The translations under genes were made by a program, and so were the position numbers. A stretch of 64,000 nt of DNA from assembly GCA_965213735.1 (NCBI GenBank), contig CBDCAB010000006.1, positions 372,001 to 436,000 of the forward strand, read 5' to 3'. The notes under the pieces are model-generated. The model saw only the letters and a program-made list of their open reading frames with translations, was not told where the DNA came from and did not search any database. The stretch is from CALDTK01 sp965213735. Its GTDB lineage: Bacteria; Bacteroidota; Bacteroidia; Chitinophagales; Saprospiraceae. Below, one piece after another: positions 16,533 to 25,688 of the stretch. Numbering within the stretch: the first letter of the stretch is position 1; each line of letters starts with the position of its first letter.

Positions 16533-19343
16533 TTATTGCAGGCTCCAAACCGCTCCTACAGAAAAAGTGCGGCCTGGGTTGAAGCTCTGAAACACATAAT
16601 CCACACCCTTGTAGTCATGTGTGAAGCGGCGCGTTGAGCCGAGGATGTTCGACACCTTTGCGTTGACGCTCAGGCGTGTAGCCAGCGGTACACTCACTTT
16701 CGCATTTAGACTGTGAAATGGTCGCTCAAACACATTGGGCGTTCCTCCACGACTCACGAGTGAAAGACGCTCGCCTTGCACATTATAGGTGATGTTAGCG
16801 GCAAGACCATTGTCAGCACCATAGTTGAGGAAGGCATTCACGATGTAAGGCGACTGACCGAACATAGGTCGGGTATCCTCAGCTCCAGGATCGAGCGCAC
16901 GGATAGTGACTAACTCCACCTCGGGGATATCCACCTGACTCAGCACGTAGGTGAAGTTGGCACCCGTGCTCAAGCCTGGCACCAGCTTCTCGAGTTGCTT
17001 GTTGAACTCGATTTCAGCACCATAGAGATTGGCTAAATCGACGTTGCGGTATTGCAACTCGAGGTTACTTGCCTCTGGGTTGATGGTCAACTCGATTGGA
17101 TTGGTGAAGCGCTTGTAGAATGCTCCAACGCTAAACATGTCTCCACCCTGGTTGTAGAGCTCGTAGCGCAGGTCGAGGTTATCCACCAGCGTACGCTCGA
17201 GCGTGGTGTCGCCGAGGATGAACGCATTGATTACTTCATCGTAAATAGCCACTGGGGCTACCTCGCGGAAGGTCGGGCGAGCAAGTGTGCGGCTGTATCC
17301 GATACGAATATTCGACAGCTCATCCTCGGTGCTGTAGATAAAGGAAGCACTCGGCAGCACGTCGACTGCATCGATGAGGCGGGCATCCTTGAGGTTGTTA
17401 CGCTCAAACAGACTCGTGAAGTTGAGCGTAGTTGATTCAACACGTGCGCCTAAGACGCTTTTCACCCGGTGATGCAGTGGCAATTCCACCATTGCGTAGC
17501 CGTGGCCTATGCCCATGTCGCTGTCGTACTGGTTGCCCAGCTGTGTGAAGTCGGCGATGTAGACGCCACTGGTGCCACCGTCGCCGCCGATCACGTTTTC
17601 TGGAGTCACGTAGTTAGCAAAATCAGCAACATTGCCTTCATTCTCGTTTTGGTAACGAAGGGTGGTCTCGCGGAAGGTGCGGTCTTTGAGCAAGTAGCCA
17701 CCCCCCAGCTTGAGCTGCGATTCGAGTCCACCCCACTGCGTGAAGCCGCGGCGTAGATTTAAGTGACCGTCGAGGTTAGTCTCGTCCATGTCGCGAGAAA
17801 AGCGCGTTGGCAGGATGTCCTCTGCTGCTTCGATAAATTCGCCCGTCTGTAGGCCATTGGCATCGAGGCTGTAGAAGTTATTGATAAAGCGCAGGTCTGG
17901 CTGATCCATTTCACTCAGCGTAGCAGCCAAAGTGTAGTCGAGTTTCCAATCAGCAGGCTCGATACCAGTGGCATGCTCTCCGCGCAGTTGAATACTCGAG
18001 AGGCTGCGCTGGGTGTAGCTGAGGGTGCGGGCCTCGTAGAAGTCGCCGTTGGCATCAGGTATGCGTCCGTTGGTTTGGAAGCGGGTAGTTTGCTGGCCGT
18101 TGCGGTTGTGCACGAGGTTAAGACCGAGCTTGTTGAGCTTATTGAGCTTCATCGAAGCACTGGCGAGGGCTCCCATGCTCACCTCATCCGTCCAGCTAGC
18201 ATCATCGACCACGCGTTGCTGATTGAGCGTCGGCGCGTCCAGTTCTGTCAGCTTGTACCTCCCCTGTTCGCCGTTTACGTATCCTGAAGCGTTGCGGCCG
18301 TAGGTGAAGCCACCGATCACACCGAGGGTTTTGCCTCCGAGCTGCTTACGATCACCCACACTCAGGGAGAGGCTGTGATTTGGTGTAGGAGTGGCACTGA
18401 TCGGCACGAGGTCGTTGCCCAGTCCAAGCGTTGCATCACGGACTGCACCCACTTGACTTGGGTCGACGAGGAAGTCGGTACGTGAGGGCAAGTTATCTAC
18501 GTCAAAAGCGAAATCGCGATCAGCTGCACCAGCGGCAAAAGCTAGGTTGTTCTCCGCATTGTGCGTCAGGTACTCACCACTGAAGTGCGCGTTGGTATTG
18601 GCACCTATACTCGCACTGGCCTTGAACACGAATTGCTCCGGGAAATCCTTGGTTGTAACATCAACCAGACCCCCAGTAAAGTCGCCAGGAAGATCAGGCG
18701 TGAAGTTCTTGTAGACTACGATGTTCTCGATCATGTTGGTCGGGAACAGGTCCATTTGCACGGCATTTTTGTTCGGATCGAGTCCCGGAATGCTGGCACC
18801 ATTAAGCGTGGACTTCGAGTAGCGATCGCTGAGGCCACGGACGTACACGTACTTGCCGCCTTCGACACTCACACCTGTCACACGACCAACAGCTGAAGCA
18901 GCATCGCTATCGCCACGCGTACTAAAGGCTTGACTAGAGATGGCGTTGACCGTGTTTAGGCTTTTGCGCTGCAGGGTCTGCATGGCGCGGTCGGTATTGG
19001 TCACCTGCCGAGCAACCACCACCACATCAGCGAGTGCGACACTTTCTTCAGCAAGGAGTATTTCACCAAGACCTTTAGTTGAGCCATCGAGGTCGACAGG
19101 CAACTTTTCAGTGTTGTACGAGATGTAGGAGATCACGACAGTGTCCTGGCCCGAGCGCTCGGTGCGCAACTCAAACTGTCCGTCTATGTCGGTAGTGGTG
19201 CCTGCAGTGATGTTGCCAGCGAGGTAGACGTTGGCACCGATGACTTCGAGCCCAGTCTCATCGATGACTTTGCCGCGGATGATGGTTTGGGCCACCAAGC
19301 TAGTGCTTGCCAGCAGGGCGCAGCAGACTAAAATGTTTTTCAT
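16533..19343 (-). CDS. TonB-dependent receptor with carboxypeptidase-regulatory N-domain
   Basis: 936 residues. MKNILVCCALLASTSLVAQ is the signal peptide. Next comes a carboxypeptidase-D regulatory-like domain (~20-105; IIRGKVIDETGLEVIGANVY), then the plug (~125-235; SQAFSTRGDSDAASAVGRV, YVRGLSDRYSKSTLNGASIP) and a large outer-membrane barrel to the end (FNPGRTFSVGAVWSLQ). The plug wording 'VYVRGLSDRYS' is characteristic of a Bacteroidota receptor subgroup paired with a beta-helix lipoprotein. That lipoprotein gene lies directly upstream on the same strand. Import is expected to be TonB/proton-motive driven. The ligand is unknown, and no SusD is present. Confidence 0.92.
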   Translation of the reverse strand: MKNILVCCALLASTSLVAQTIIRGKVIDETGLEVIGANVYLAGNITAGTTTDIDGQFELRTERSGQDTVVISYISYNTEKLPVDLDGSTKGLGEILLAEESVALADVVVVARQVTNTDRAMQTLQRKSLNTVNAISSQAFSTRGDSDAASAVGRVTGVSVEGGKYVYVRGLSDRYSKSTLNGASIPGLDPNKNAVQMDLFPTNMIENIVVYKNFTPDLPGDFTGGLVDVTTKDFPEQFVFKASASIGANTNAHFSGEYLTHNAENNLAFAAGAADRDFAFDVDNLPSRTDFLVDPSQVGAVRDATLGLGNDLVPISATPTPNHSLSLSVGDRKQLGGKTLGVIGGFTYGRNASGYVNGEQGRYKLTELDAPTLNQQRVVDDASWTDEVSMGALASASMKLNKLNKLGLNLVHNRNGQQTTRFQTNGRIPDANGDFYEARTLSYTQRSLSSIQLRGEHATGIEPADWKLDYTLAATLSEMDQPDLRFINNFYSLDANGLQTGEFIEAAEDILPTRFSRDMDETNLDGHLNLRRGFTQWGGLESQLKLGGGYLLKDRTFRETTLRYQNENEGNVADFANYVTPENVIGGDGGTSGVYIADFTQLGNQYDSDMGIGHGYAMVELPLHHRVKSVLGARVESTTLNFTSLFERNNLKDARLIDAVDVLPSASFIYSTEDELSNIRIGYSRTLARPTFREVAPVAIYDEVINAFILGDTTLERTLVDNLDLRYELYNQGGDMFSVGAFYKRFTNPIELTINPEASNLELQYRNVDLANLYGAEIEFNKQLEKLVPGLSTGANFTYVLSQVDIPEVELVTIRALDPGAEDTRPMFGQSPYIVNAFLNYGADNGLAANITYNVQGERLSLVSRGGTPNVFERPFHSLNAKVSVPLATRLSVNAKVSNILGSTRRFTHDYKGVDYVFQSFNPGRTFSVGAVWSLQ

Positions 19344-19383
19344 GGAGTCTATTTGTCAGGAAACCAAAGTCTCCTACCCAGAA

Positions 19384-19419
19384 AGCCTGGCCACTTTCCT
19401 TTCGGAACTTGGCCAGGCT
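19384..19419. promoter_or_regulatory. Hairpin between lipoprotein and TonB receptor genes
   Basis: AGCCTGGCCA and its exact reverse complement TGGCCAGGCT are separated by 16 bases, within the 98-base gap of the minus-strand gene pair. It could be an attenuator or an RNA-processing hairpin that sets different levels for the two genes. The T-run after it is weak. Confidence 0.55.
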
Positions 19420-19441
19420 AGTGGTTAGGGGGAATTAAATC

Positions 19442-20908
19442 TTAGAGTTCCCGCTGAAGACGCGTCCAGTTGGCTAGCCAAGTCGGACCGGCTGAGGGGT
19501 CAATTGCACCTTTGTAGTTGACGTCGGTGAAGAAGCTGTCGTCGTTGTCACGCAGGTTAGCGGTAGCCGCGCCGCCACTCATAGGAGTGATTTCGTCGCT
19601 AGCAAACATTGGATCGGTTACGGATGTGTTGCCGTTGTTGCTGAAGTAGACGGAGGCAAAATCTTGTGCATCCATAGGCACTGTGATGTTGTCGCTGCCG
19701 GCTGCAACATTGAATGCACTGCCACCGATATTGAACAGGAGGTTGTTCTCGAAAGAGAGGTCGCCATCCTGCAGGCGGTCAAAGCTGTCCTCTACATCGT
19801 CGCCGCCGAGGTACTCGATGTCGATACCTTTTGCGTAGTTAGCGAAGATGGAGTTGTAGTAATGTCCACCAGCATTGTCGCGAAAAGTCACTGCACGCTT
19901 ACCAGCATCGATACCGCGGCCGAAGTAGCTCGCATTGGCGATGGTTGGAGTAGCGTACGGCGTACCCGTCTCCGGCTCTATACCACCGTCATGCTCACCG
20001 CCACGGTCGGAGCTTATGCGCTGGTAAGCCAACCAGAACTGGTTCTTACCTCTCCAGCCCTCATCATAATCAAAGGCATCATCTTGGTTGTATGCTGATA
20101 CGAGGTACTTCGTGTTCACGGTACCACCGAACCACTCGAAACCATCATCGCGGTTGCCGAACACCTCGACATACTCAATAGTAGTACCTGATCCAACGCC
20201 ACCCATAGTGAGGCCGTTGATTTCATTGCCACCACCGATGTCAGTACCACCGTGGCGGATCGATACGTAGCGGAAAATTCCTGAGTTGTCGTTGTCATCG
20301 TCGCCACCATACAGGCCGCGAGCTTCGTTGGTGCTGATACCTTCGATAGCTGAGAAACCGGGCGTACTGTTCAAGGAGGCATTGCCGAGGATGATCACTC
20401 CACCCCACAGTCCTGAGATAGATGCGTCGAGGTTATTGGTCGACACAACTCCACTTGGAGATGAGAAGGTTTGATCGGTTACCGAAGTGAAGATGATTGG
20501 ATTGGCGGCAGTACCAGTAGCGTTGATGGTGCCTCCGCGGGCCACTACGAGTGCGCTCGATTGCTCGCCTGCGCCGGCGTTGCCTTTGATGACGGTACCT
20601 TCCTCAATAGTGAGCGTCTGGCCTTCATTCACGAAGACAAGTCCGTCGAGGATATAAGTTGTGTCGTTCGACATGGTCATGGTGCCAGTGCCTTCGCCGC
20701 GATCGCGGATCATGGTGGTGGCAGCAGCTACCGAGTTGCCATCTTCGTCGAGTACGTTGAGTGAACTACGAGTGAAGATTGTGCAGGTGCTAGTAGCATC
20801 AGTTTCGCAAGGACCGGTGATAGAGTCACCGTTGTCATCATCGCCATTACAGGCTGAAATTCCAGCGACAAGTGTCACTGCAAAGAGGGTGTGGAGTAAG
20901 TTTCGCAT
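19442..20908 (-). CDS. Surface lipoprotein, probable beta-helix partner of TonB receptor
   Basis: 488 residues from the ATG at 20908 (MRNLLHTLFAVTLVAGISAC, lipobox ISAC). An ATG 12 bases further upstream is an alternative. After the acidic linker (NGDDDNGDS), the body is rich in Gly, Asn and Asp with short beta repeats (LTIEEGTVIKGNAGAGEQSS, GLWGGVIILGNASLN, GGDDDNDNSGIFRYVSIRHG). This is the pattern of the right-handed beta-helix lipoproteins that accompany this receptor class. It lies upstream of, and in the same direction as, the TonB receptor, 98 bases away, so the two probably act together at the outer membrane. Ligand unknown. Confidence 0.85.
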   Translation of the reverse strand: MRNLLHTLFAVTLVAGISACNGDDDNGDSITGPCETDATSTCTIFTRSSLNVLDEDGNSVAAATTMIRDRGEGTGTMTMSNDTTYILDGLVFVNEGQTLTIEEGTVIKGNAGAGEQSSALVVARGGTINATGTAANPIIFTSVTDQTFSSPSGVVSTNNLDASISGLWGGVIILGNASLNSTPGFSAIEGISTNEARGLYGGDDDNDNSGIFRYVSIRHGGTDIGGGNEINGLTMGGVGSGTTIEYVEVFGNRDDGFEWFGGTVNTKYLVSAYNQDDAFDYDEGWRGKNQFWLAYQRISSDRGGEHDGGIEPETGTPYATPTIANASYFGRGIDAGKRAVTFRDNAGGHYYNSIFANYAKGIDIEYLGGDDVEDSFDRLQDGDLSFENNLLFNIGGSAFNVAAGSDNITVPMDAQDFASVYFSNNGNTSVTDPMFASDEITPMSGGAATANLRDNDDSFFTDVNYKGAIDPSAGPTWLANWTRLQREL

Positions 20909-21087
20909 TAGTGAGGGCATTTTTTCATTTTGCTGCTGCAAATAGACATACGTATCGTTTCTACAGCTTTGAGCCTAGGTTAAGTCATTGTAAACCGGGG
21001 TTATGCTTCTCCACACAAACCCTAATGTGCTGTAAATGTGGAGATTGCGATGACATTTCCGGAGCTGGTGCATAACTGGAGGGCCAC

Positions 21088-22017
21088 CTTTTCAGCTTTC
21101 GCCAAAACCCCACCCTTCCCCGCTTACCTTCGTTCCCCGTAACGACAGCTACGGGCCATGACCAAATACATCTTCGTCACCGGTGGGGTGACTTCCTCCC
21201 TCGGCAAGGGCATTATCTCTGCTTCACTCGCCAAACTCCTCCAGGCGCGCGGCTTCAAGGTCACTATTCAGAAGTTCGACCCCTACATCAACGTCGATCC
21301 CGGCACACTCAACCCCTACGAACACGGAGAATGCTACGTCACCGACGACGGAGCCGAAACCGACCTCGATCTCGGTCACTACGAACGCTTTACCGGCCAA
21401 CCCACCAGCCAAGCCAACAACGTTACTACTGGTCGCATCTACCAAGCTGTCATCGAGCGCGAGCGCCGGGGTGACTACCTCGGCAAAACAGTGCAGGTGG
21501 TCCCCCACATCACCGACGAAATCAAGCGGCGCGTCCAGCTGCTCGGAGCAAATACAGATTACGATATCGTGATCACCGAACTCGGAGGCACAGTCGGTGA
21601 CATAGAGAGTCTGCCTTTTCTAGAGGCACTGCGCCAGCTACGGTGGGAACTAGGTACAGACAACTGCCTGGTTTGCCACCTCACGCTCATCCCTTACCTC
21701 AACGCAGCCGGCGAGCTCAAAACCAAGCCCACCCAGCACAGCGTCAAGGAGCTGCAAAACACAGGCATACAACCCGACATCCTCGTCTGCCGAACCGAAC
21801 ATCCTATCGGCATGGACATCAGGCGCAAGTTGGCGCTGTTCTGCAACGTCGATGTTGGTTCCGTCATCGAAGCGCGGGATGCTGATACCATCTATGATGT
21901 GCCGCTGCTAATGCTCAAAGAAGGCCTCGACACGACCGTCATCTCCAAATTGCGGCTCCTCGACCGCAAAGCTCCCGACCTCACCGCCTGGAAAGGCTTT
22001 CTAACTAAGCTTAAAAA
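21088..22017 (+). repeat. 930-bp direct repeat, left copy (5' part of pyrG)
   Basis: Matches 23466-24395 over 930 bases without gaps and with 15 substitutions. It covers 70 bases of leader and the first 286 codons of pyrG. The left boundary lies 7 bases before a copy of the iterated motif; the right boundary is at CTTAAAAA. Confidence 0.95.
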
Positions 22018-22099
22018 TCTTCAGTTTCAAACCTTAATTATTCCGTCAGGGTGGAGAAAGATTCATTATGAGAAGGGCCTATGGCCTCAATGCGAGTGA
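21158..22099 (+). pseudogene. pyrG: Truncated CTP synthase copy (amidoligase domain only)
   Basis: The first 286 codons encode a protein identical to the full PyrG encoded at 23536-25155, then the frame runs into 27 unrelated codons (starting NLQFQTLIIPSG) and stops. What remains is the complete synthetase (amidoligase) domain with its P-loop GGVTSSLGKG, but no glutaminase domain. It could in principle use free ammonia, so it may not be dead. All 14 coding differences from the full copy are synonymous. The copy keeps the original upstream neighbour (the divergent lipoprotein gene), while the full copy lies behind the inserted segment. Confidence 0.85.
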
Positions 22100-22165
22100 G
22101 CTAGGTGGTACAAAAACTATATAATCCCCACTACCGCTGCAGTCTAATTCAGGACGATAGATGTT

Positions 22166-22399
22166 TTGAATAGTCATATCATTAAAGACGGTACTCTTAG
22201 GTTTGGCATGTTGAGTGTTCAATCTGATAGATCTGCTAGGATGTGTGATATCAAATTATCTTTTCCGCCTATTAGCCCCTCTTGGTCTAACATCATCGAT
22301 CTGTATGGTGGGCGCAGAGTTGGCATTTGGTATAAAATCTTAAAGCAAGTTCGTCAGCCTCAGTTTAACATGATTGACCTAGCCCAAAGCTATAGATAA
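22166..22399 (+). CDS. Doubtful short reading frame in inserted segment
   Basis: 77 codons from a TTG. The product (VGIWYKILKQVRQPQFNMID near the end) is not recognised and has no signal peptide. It is listed only because the segment is otherwise empty; it may be a gene fragment. Confidence 0.25.
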   Translation: MNSHIIKDGTLRFGMLSVQSDRSARMCDIKLSFPPISPSWSNIIDLYGGRRVGIWYKILKQVRQPQFNMIDLAQSYR

Positions 22400-22558
22400 C
22401 GGACTAATGAATATATGTGGCAGGTGGGCATATAAAGTCATGTTCATTTTCGCGAGTATGCCAAGGTGCAAGTATATACCTCAATTCAGGAGGAACCAAT
22501 TTATACATTGGATGCTAAGACGTTGATGAAACCTATTTTGGGAAACCTGCTCAATCAC

Positions 22559-22801
22559 TCAGTCAGATAAACATCCTACCGTCATGGTTTCCACTATTTG
22601 ATAGGAGATATCTAACTCCGAAGCTGCCAGAGGGTACCTCACTGCTAAATCACTTACACATACAATTATATCCGCATCATCGCCGCTCTCTATTAAATTG
22701 CCTGAGCATCCAGGGAAGCCGTTGCATTCATAGATTCCTCTTCGGACTGCATCTAGAATATCATCTCCATGTGCTTCGGCAAATAGGGAGACCACACTCA
22801 A
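22559..22801 (-). pseudogene. Doubtful secreted small protein with nonsense codon in leader
   Basis: 80 open codons (GDDILDAVRRGIYECNGFPG..., four Cys). Just upstream, an ATG at about 22822 begins M-F-F-T, then TGA, then F-T-L-S-V-V-S-L-F-A-E-A. If the TGA is read through, this looks like a signal peptide joined to the frame. That suggests a small secreted Cys-containing protein disrupted by one nonsense change. Function unknown; the alternative is that translation begins at the TTG at 22801. Confidence 0.35.
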
Positions 22802-22868
22802 AGTAAATCACGTAAAAAACATCGCTCACTGGAACTAAATTGTTGAGCTTTCGCTTAGTTGATGTTCA

Positions 22869-23180
22869 TCACCTGCTTAATGGCTGGCTTGAAGTATCCA
22901 CCGAGAAATTTAGCCGAACTGCCTCATCACCATTAATTATTGCAGTGTGTGAGGCTGGCCTGTATAAAATGGTTTTAGAATCTCCAAATTCTTCTATAAG
23001 ATTATCTGCCGCCTCCGCCGGTACGCCCAGCTTAATCAAGTCATCCTTTCCTTGAACTGCATGAAATATCTCCGGGTCTTTGTGGTTCAAACTGTCATCA
23101 TCAGTAGCTAAGTGTTCATCGCAAGCTGCAAAACCTGCTAGTATAGCAAGTAAGAAGAGTGATTTTAAGAGGGTCTGCAT
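22869..23180 (-). CDS. Small lipoprotein of unknown function
   Basis: 103 residues. MQTLLKSLFLLAILAGFAAC is a clear lipoprotein signal with Cys20, followed by an acidic stretch (DEHLATDDDS) and a small domain (KDDLIKLGVPAEAADNLIEE) of unknown type. The region just upstream (ATTTGCAGCAGAAAAATG then CCCCACT) resembles that upstream of the 20908 lipoprotein gene (ATTTGCAGCAGCAAAATG then CCCTCACT). Both genes point away from a pyrG copy. Confidence 0.7.
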   Translation of the reverse strand: MQTLLKSLFLLAILAGFAACDEHLATDDDSLNHKDPEIFHAVQGKDDLIKLGVPAEAADNLIEEFGDSKTILYRPASHTAIINGDEAVRLNFSVDTSSQPLSR

Positions 23181-23465
23181 GTGAGTGGGGTATCTGCATT
23201 TTTCTGCTGCAAATATCAGGCGACGCTGTTAACGCATGTGTAGATTCATGTAAAATTTGTGTGAACTGCCGTCTATGCGTTTCAAATATATTAAAATATC
23301 TTCAGCATCTAATAGAAGTATTACCTTAATAATTGTGATCTGTTTAGCGCTGCAAAACTGGTACATTAATAATTTTTAAGCTTTTATATCGTTTCTTTTG
23401 TACAGCTAGCTAGCCAAACAAACACAAGCCAGCGTCCAGGGATCGGTGCAAAATGTGTTACTAGT

Positions 23466-24395
23466 CTTTTCAGCTTTCGCCAAAACCTCACCCTTCCCCG
23501 CTTACCTTCGTTCCCCGTAACGACAGCTACGGGCCATGACCAAATACATCTTCGTCACCGGTGGGGTGACTTCCTCCCTCGGCAAGGGCATCATCTCTGC
23601 TTCACTCGCCAAACTCCTCCAGGCGCGCGGCTTCAAGGTCACTATTCAGAAGTTCGACCCCTACATCAACGTCGACCCCGGCACACTCAACCCCTACGAA
23701 CACGGAGAATGCTACGTCACCGACGACGGAGCCGAAACCGACCTCGATCTCGGTCACTACGAACGCTTTACCGGCCAACCCACCAGCCAAGCCAACAACG
23801 TAACTACAGGTCGCATCTACCAAGCTGTCATCGAGCGCGAGCGCCGGGGTGACTACCTCGGCAAAACAGTGCAGGTGGTCCCCCACATCACCGACGAAAT
23901 CAAGCGGCGCGTCCAGCTGCTCGGAGCAAATACAGATTACGACATCGTGATCACCGAGCTCGGAGGCACAGTCGGTGACATAGAGAGTCTGCCTTTTCTA
24001 GAGGCACTGCGCCAGCTACGGTGGGAACTAGGTACAGACAACTGCCTGGTTTGCCACCTCACACTCATCCCTTACCTCAACGCAGCTGGCGAACTCAAAA
24101 CCAAGCCCACCCAGCACAGCGTCAAGGAGCTGCAAAACACAGGCATACAACCCGACATCCTCGTCTGCCGAACCGAACATCCTATTGGCATGGACATCAG
24201 GCGCAAGTTGGCGCTCTTCTGCAACGTCGATGTTGGTTCCGTCATCGAAGCGCGGGATGCTGATACCATTTATGATGTGCCGCTGCTAATGCTTAAAGAA
24301 GGCCTCGATACGACCGTCATCTCCAAATTGCGGCTCCTCGACCGCAAAGCTCCCGACCTCACCGCCTGGAAAGGCTTTCTAACTAAGCTTAAAAA
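23466..24395 (+). repeat. 930-bp direct repeat, right copy (5' part of pyrG)
   Basis: Partner of 21088-22017. This copy continues into the intact pyrG gene. Confidence 0.95.
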
Positions 24396-25155
24396 CCCCA
24401 CTTCCGAGGTGCAGATTGGGCTGGTTGGCAAATACAACGAGCTTCAGGATGCATATAAATCTATCTATGAATCTTTTATTCACGCCGGAGCCGTCAATGA
24501 GTGTAAAGTTCAGGTTGTCCCTATCCATTCAGAACAACTCGAAGGTCAGCAAGACGAGGTAGTGAAGGCACTCGACTCTTTGGATGGAGTGCTCGTGGCT
24601 CCGGGTTTCGGCGAACGGGGCATCGACGGCAAACTCAAAGCAATTCAATACTGCCGCGAAAACAGCGTCCCATTTTTTGGTATCTGTCTCGGCATGCAGT
24701 GCGCCGTTGTTGAATTTGCACGAAATGTCGCGGGTATAGAGTCAGCAGCCTCCACGGAGGTCTATTCCCAAACTCCCGATCCAGTCATTGATTTGATGGA
24801 GGATCAGAAATCAGTGACTACCAAAGGCGGCACAATGCGTCTCGGCGCTTATACCTGCGAATTAAAAACTCGTTCGCTGGCCTATAAAGCCTACAGCAAA
24901 AAGAAAATTAAAGAACGCCACCGTCACCGCTACGAATTTAATGATGCGTACAAGGATGTTTTGGCGAAAGCTGGACTACGCGTCACGGGCACCAATCCAA
25001 CTACAGGTCTTGCCGAAATCGTAGAATTAGATGGTCATCCCTTCTTTCTCGGTGCACAATTTCATCCCGAGTTAAAGAGTACGGTTGAGCGGCCGCACCC
25101 GCTGTTCGTGAGCTTTGTGCGTGCGGCCATGGACTACAAAGCGCGCCAGGATTGA
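23536..25155 (+). CDS. pyrG: CTP synthase
   Basis: 539 residues, full length. It converts UTP to CTP using ATP and glutamine. The amidoligase domain (1-~265) has GGVTSSLGKGIISASLA and GGTVGDIESLPFLEA. The class I glutaminase domain (~300-535) has FFGICLGMQCAVVEF (nucleophile Cys) and AQFHPELKS (catalytic His and Glu). This is the only complete copy in the window and presumably the essential one. Its 3' half includes a GTTTTGGCGAAAGC site encoding VLAKA. The next gene starts with an ATG overlapping the pyrG TGA, so the two are translationally coupled. Confidence 0.98.
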   Translation: MTKYIFVTGGVTSSLGKGIISASLAKLLQARGFKVTIQKFDPYINVDPGTLNPYEHGECYVTDDGAETDLDLGHYERFTGQPTSQANNVTTGRIYQAVIERERRGDYLGKTVQVVPHITDEIKRRVQLLGANTDYDIVITELGGTVGDIESLPFLEALRQLRWELGTDNCLVCHLTLIPYLNAAGELKTKPTQHSVKELQNTGIQPDILVCRTEHPIGMDIRRKLALFCNVDVGSVIEARDADTIYDVPLLMLKEGLDTTVISKLRLLDRKAPDLTAWKGFLTKLKNPTSEVQIGLVGKYNELQDAYKSIYESFIHAGAVNECKVQVVPIHSEQLEGQQDEVVKALDSLDGVLVAPGFGERGIDGKLKAIQYCRENSVPFFGICLGMQCAVVEFARNVAGIESAASTEVYSQTPDPVIDLMEDQKSVTTKGGTMRLGAYTCELKTRSLAYKAYSKKKIKERHRHRYEFNDAYKDVLAKAGLRVTGTNPTTGLAEIVELDGHPFFLGAQFHPELKSTVERPHPLFVSFVRAAMDYKARQD

Positions 25156-25688
25156 TGGCGAAGGCAAAGTTTGTACAGAAGTCAGCACTCGATCATGCGC
25201 GGCCGAGTCCAGCCCAAGCGCTTGAACTACCTCGGCAACCGGTGGTGCTAGTACTTGAAAACATCCGCTCCGGCAACAACGTCGGCTCCATTTTGCGCAC
25301 TGCTGATGCTTTCGCCCTCGAGCGCGTGCTGCTGGTGGGGTATACGGCTGCGCCGCCGCACCGCGAAATCCTCAAGACATCTTTAGGAGCTGAGGCATCT
25401 GTGCCTTGGGAAAAAGTAGTGGATTTGCCTGCACGACTCCACAGCTTTCGCCAAAACGGATACCGCATCACGGCACTGGAGCAGACAAGTCTCTCCACCG
25501 ACCTTGCCACCTACGATGTAGCTGCTCACCGCGGCACAGTGGTGGTGCTGGGAAATGAAGTGAGGGGAGTGACTCAGGCCACTTTAGCCTTGGTCGATGA
25601 AGTACTCGAAATTTCTCAGCGTGGAGCCAAGCAAAGCTTGAATGTGAGTGTAGCTGCTGGGGTGGTGGCGTGGGTGTTGGGGAGGTGA
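25155..25688 (+). CDS. TrmH/SpoU-family RNA 2'-O-methyltransferase
   Basis: 177 residues from the ATG that overlaps the pyrG stop (TGATG). SPOUT-fold enzymes methylate ribose 2'-OH in tRNA or rRNA with SAM. The three SpoU motifs are present: ENIRSGNNVGSILRTADAF, VVLGNEVRGV, and ISQRGAKQSLNVSVAAGVVA. No N-terminal substrate-binding extension is seen, so it is a minimal TrmL/TrmH-like form. The exact target base is not predictable. A GCTTTCGCCAAAAC site encodes SFRQN at 25443-25457. Confidence 0.92.
   Translation: MAKAKFVQKSALDHARPSPAQALELPRQPVVLVLENIRSGNNVGSILRTADAFALERVLLVGYTAAPPHREILKTSLGAEASVPWEKVVDLPARLHSFRQNGYRITALEQTSLSTDLATYDVAAHRGTVVVLGNEVRGVTQATLALVDEVLEISQRGAKQSLNVSVAAGVVAWVLGR

Larger units (their letters stand above)
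22018..23465. other. AT-rich inserted segment between two pyrG copies
   Basis: 1448 bases with clearly lower GC and different codon use than the flanks, bounded exactly by the pyrG repeats. It holds one convincing small lipoprotein gene (22869-23180) and two doubtful reading frames (22166-22399, 22559-22801). Bases 23221-23465 look non-coding. No integrase, transposase or terminal repeats other than the pyrG repeats are seen. Confidence 0.8.

Noticed and set aside
21158..22099. Independent second CTP synthase
   Set aside because: The glutaminase half is missing and the last 27 codons are unrelated, so it is treated as a truncated copy, although an ammonia-dependent role is left open.
22018..23465. 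Transposon between the pyrG copies
   Set aside because: No transposase or integrase and no terminal repeats other than pyrG itself; a recombination event explains the layout better.
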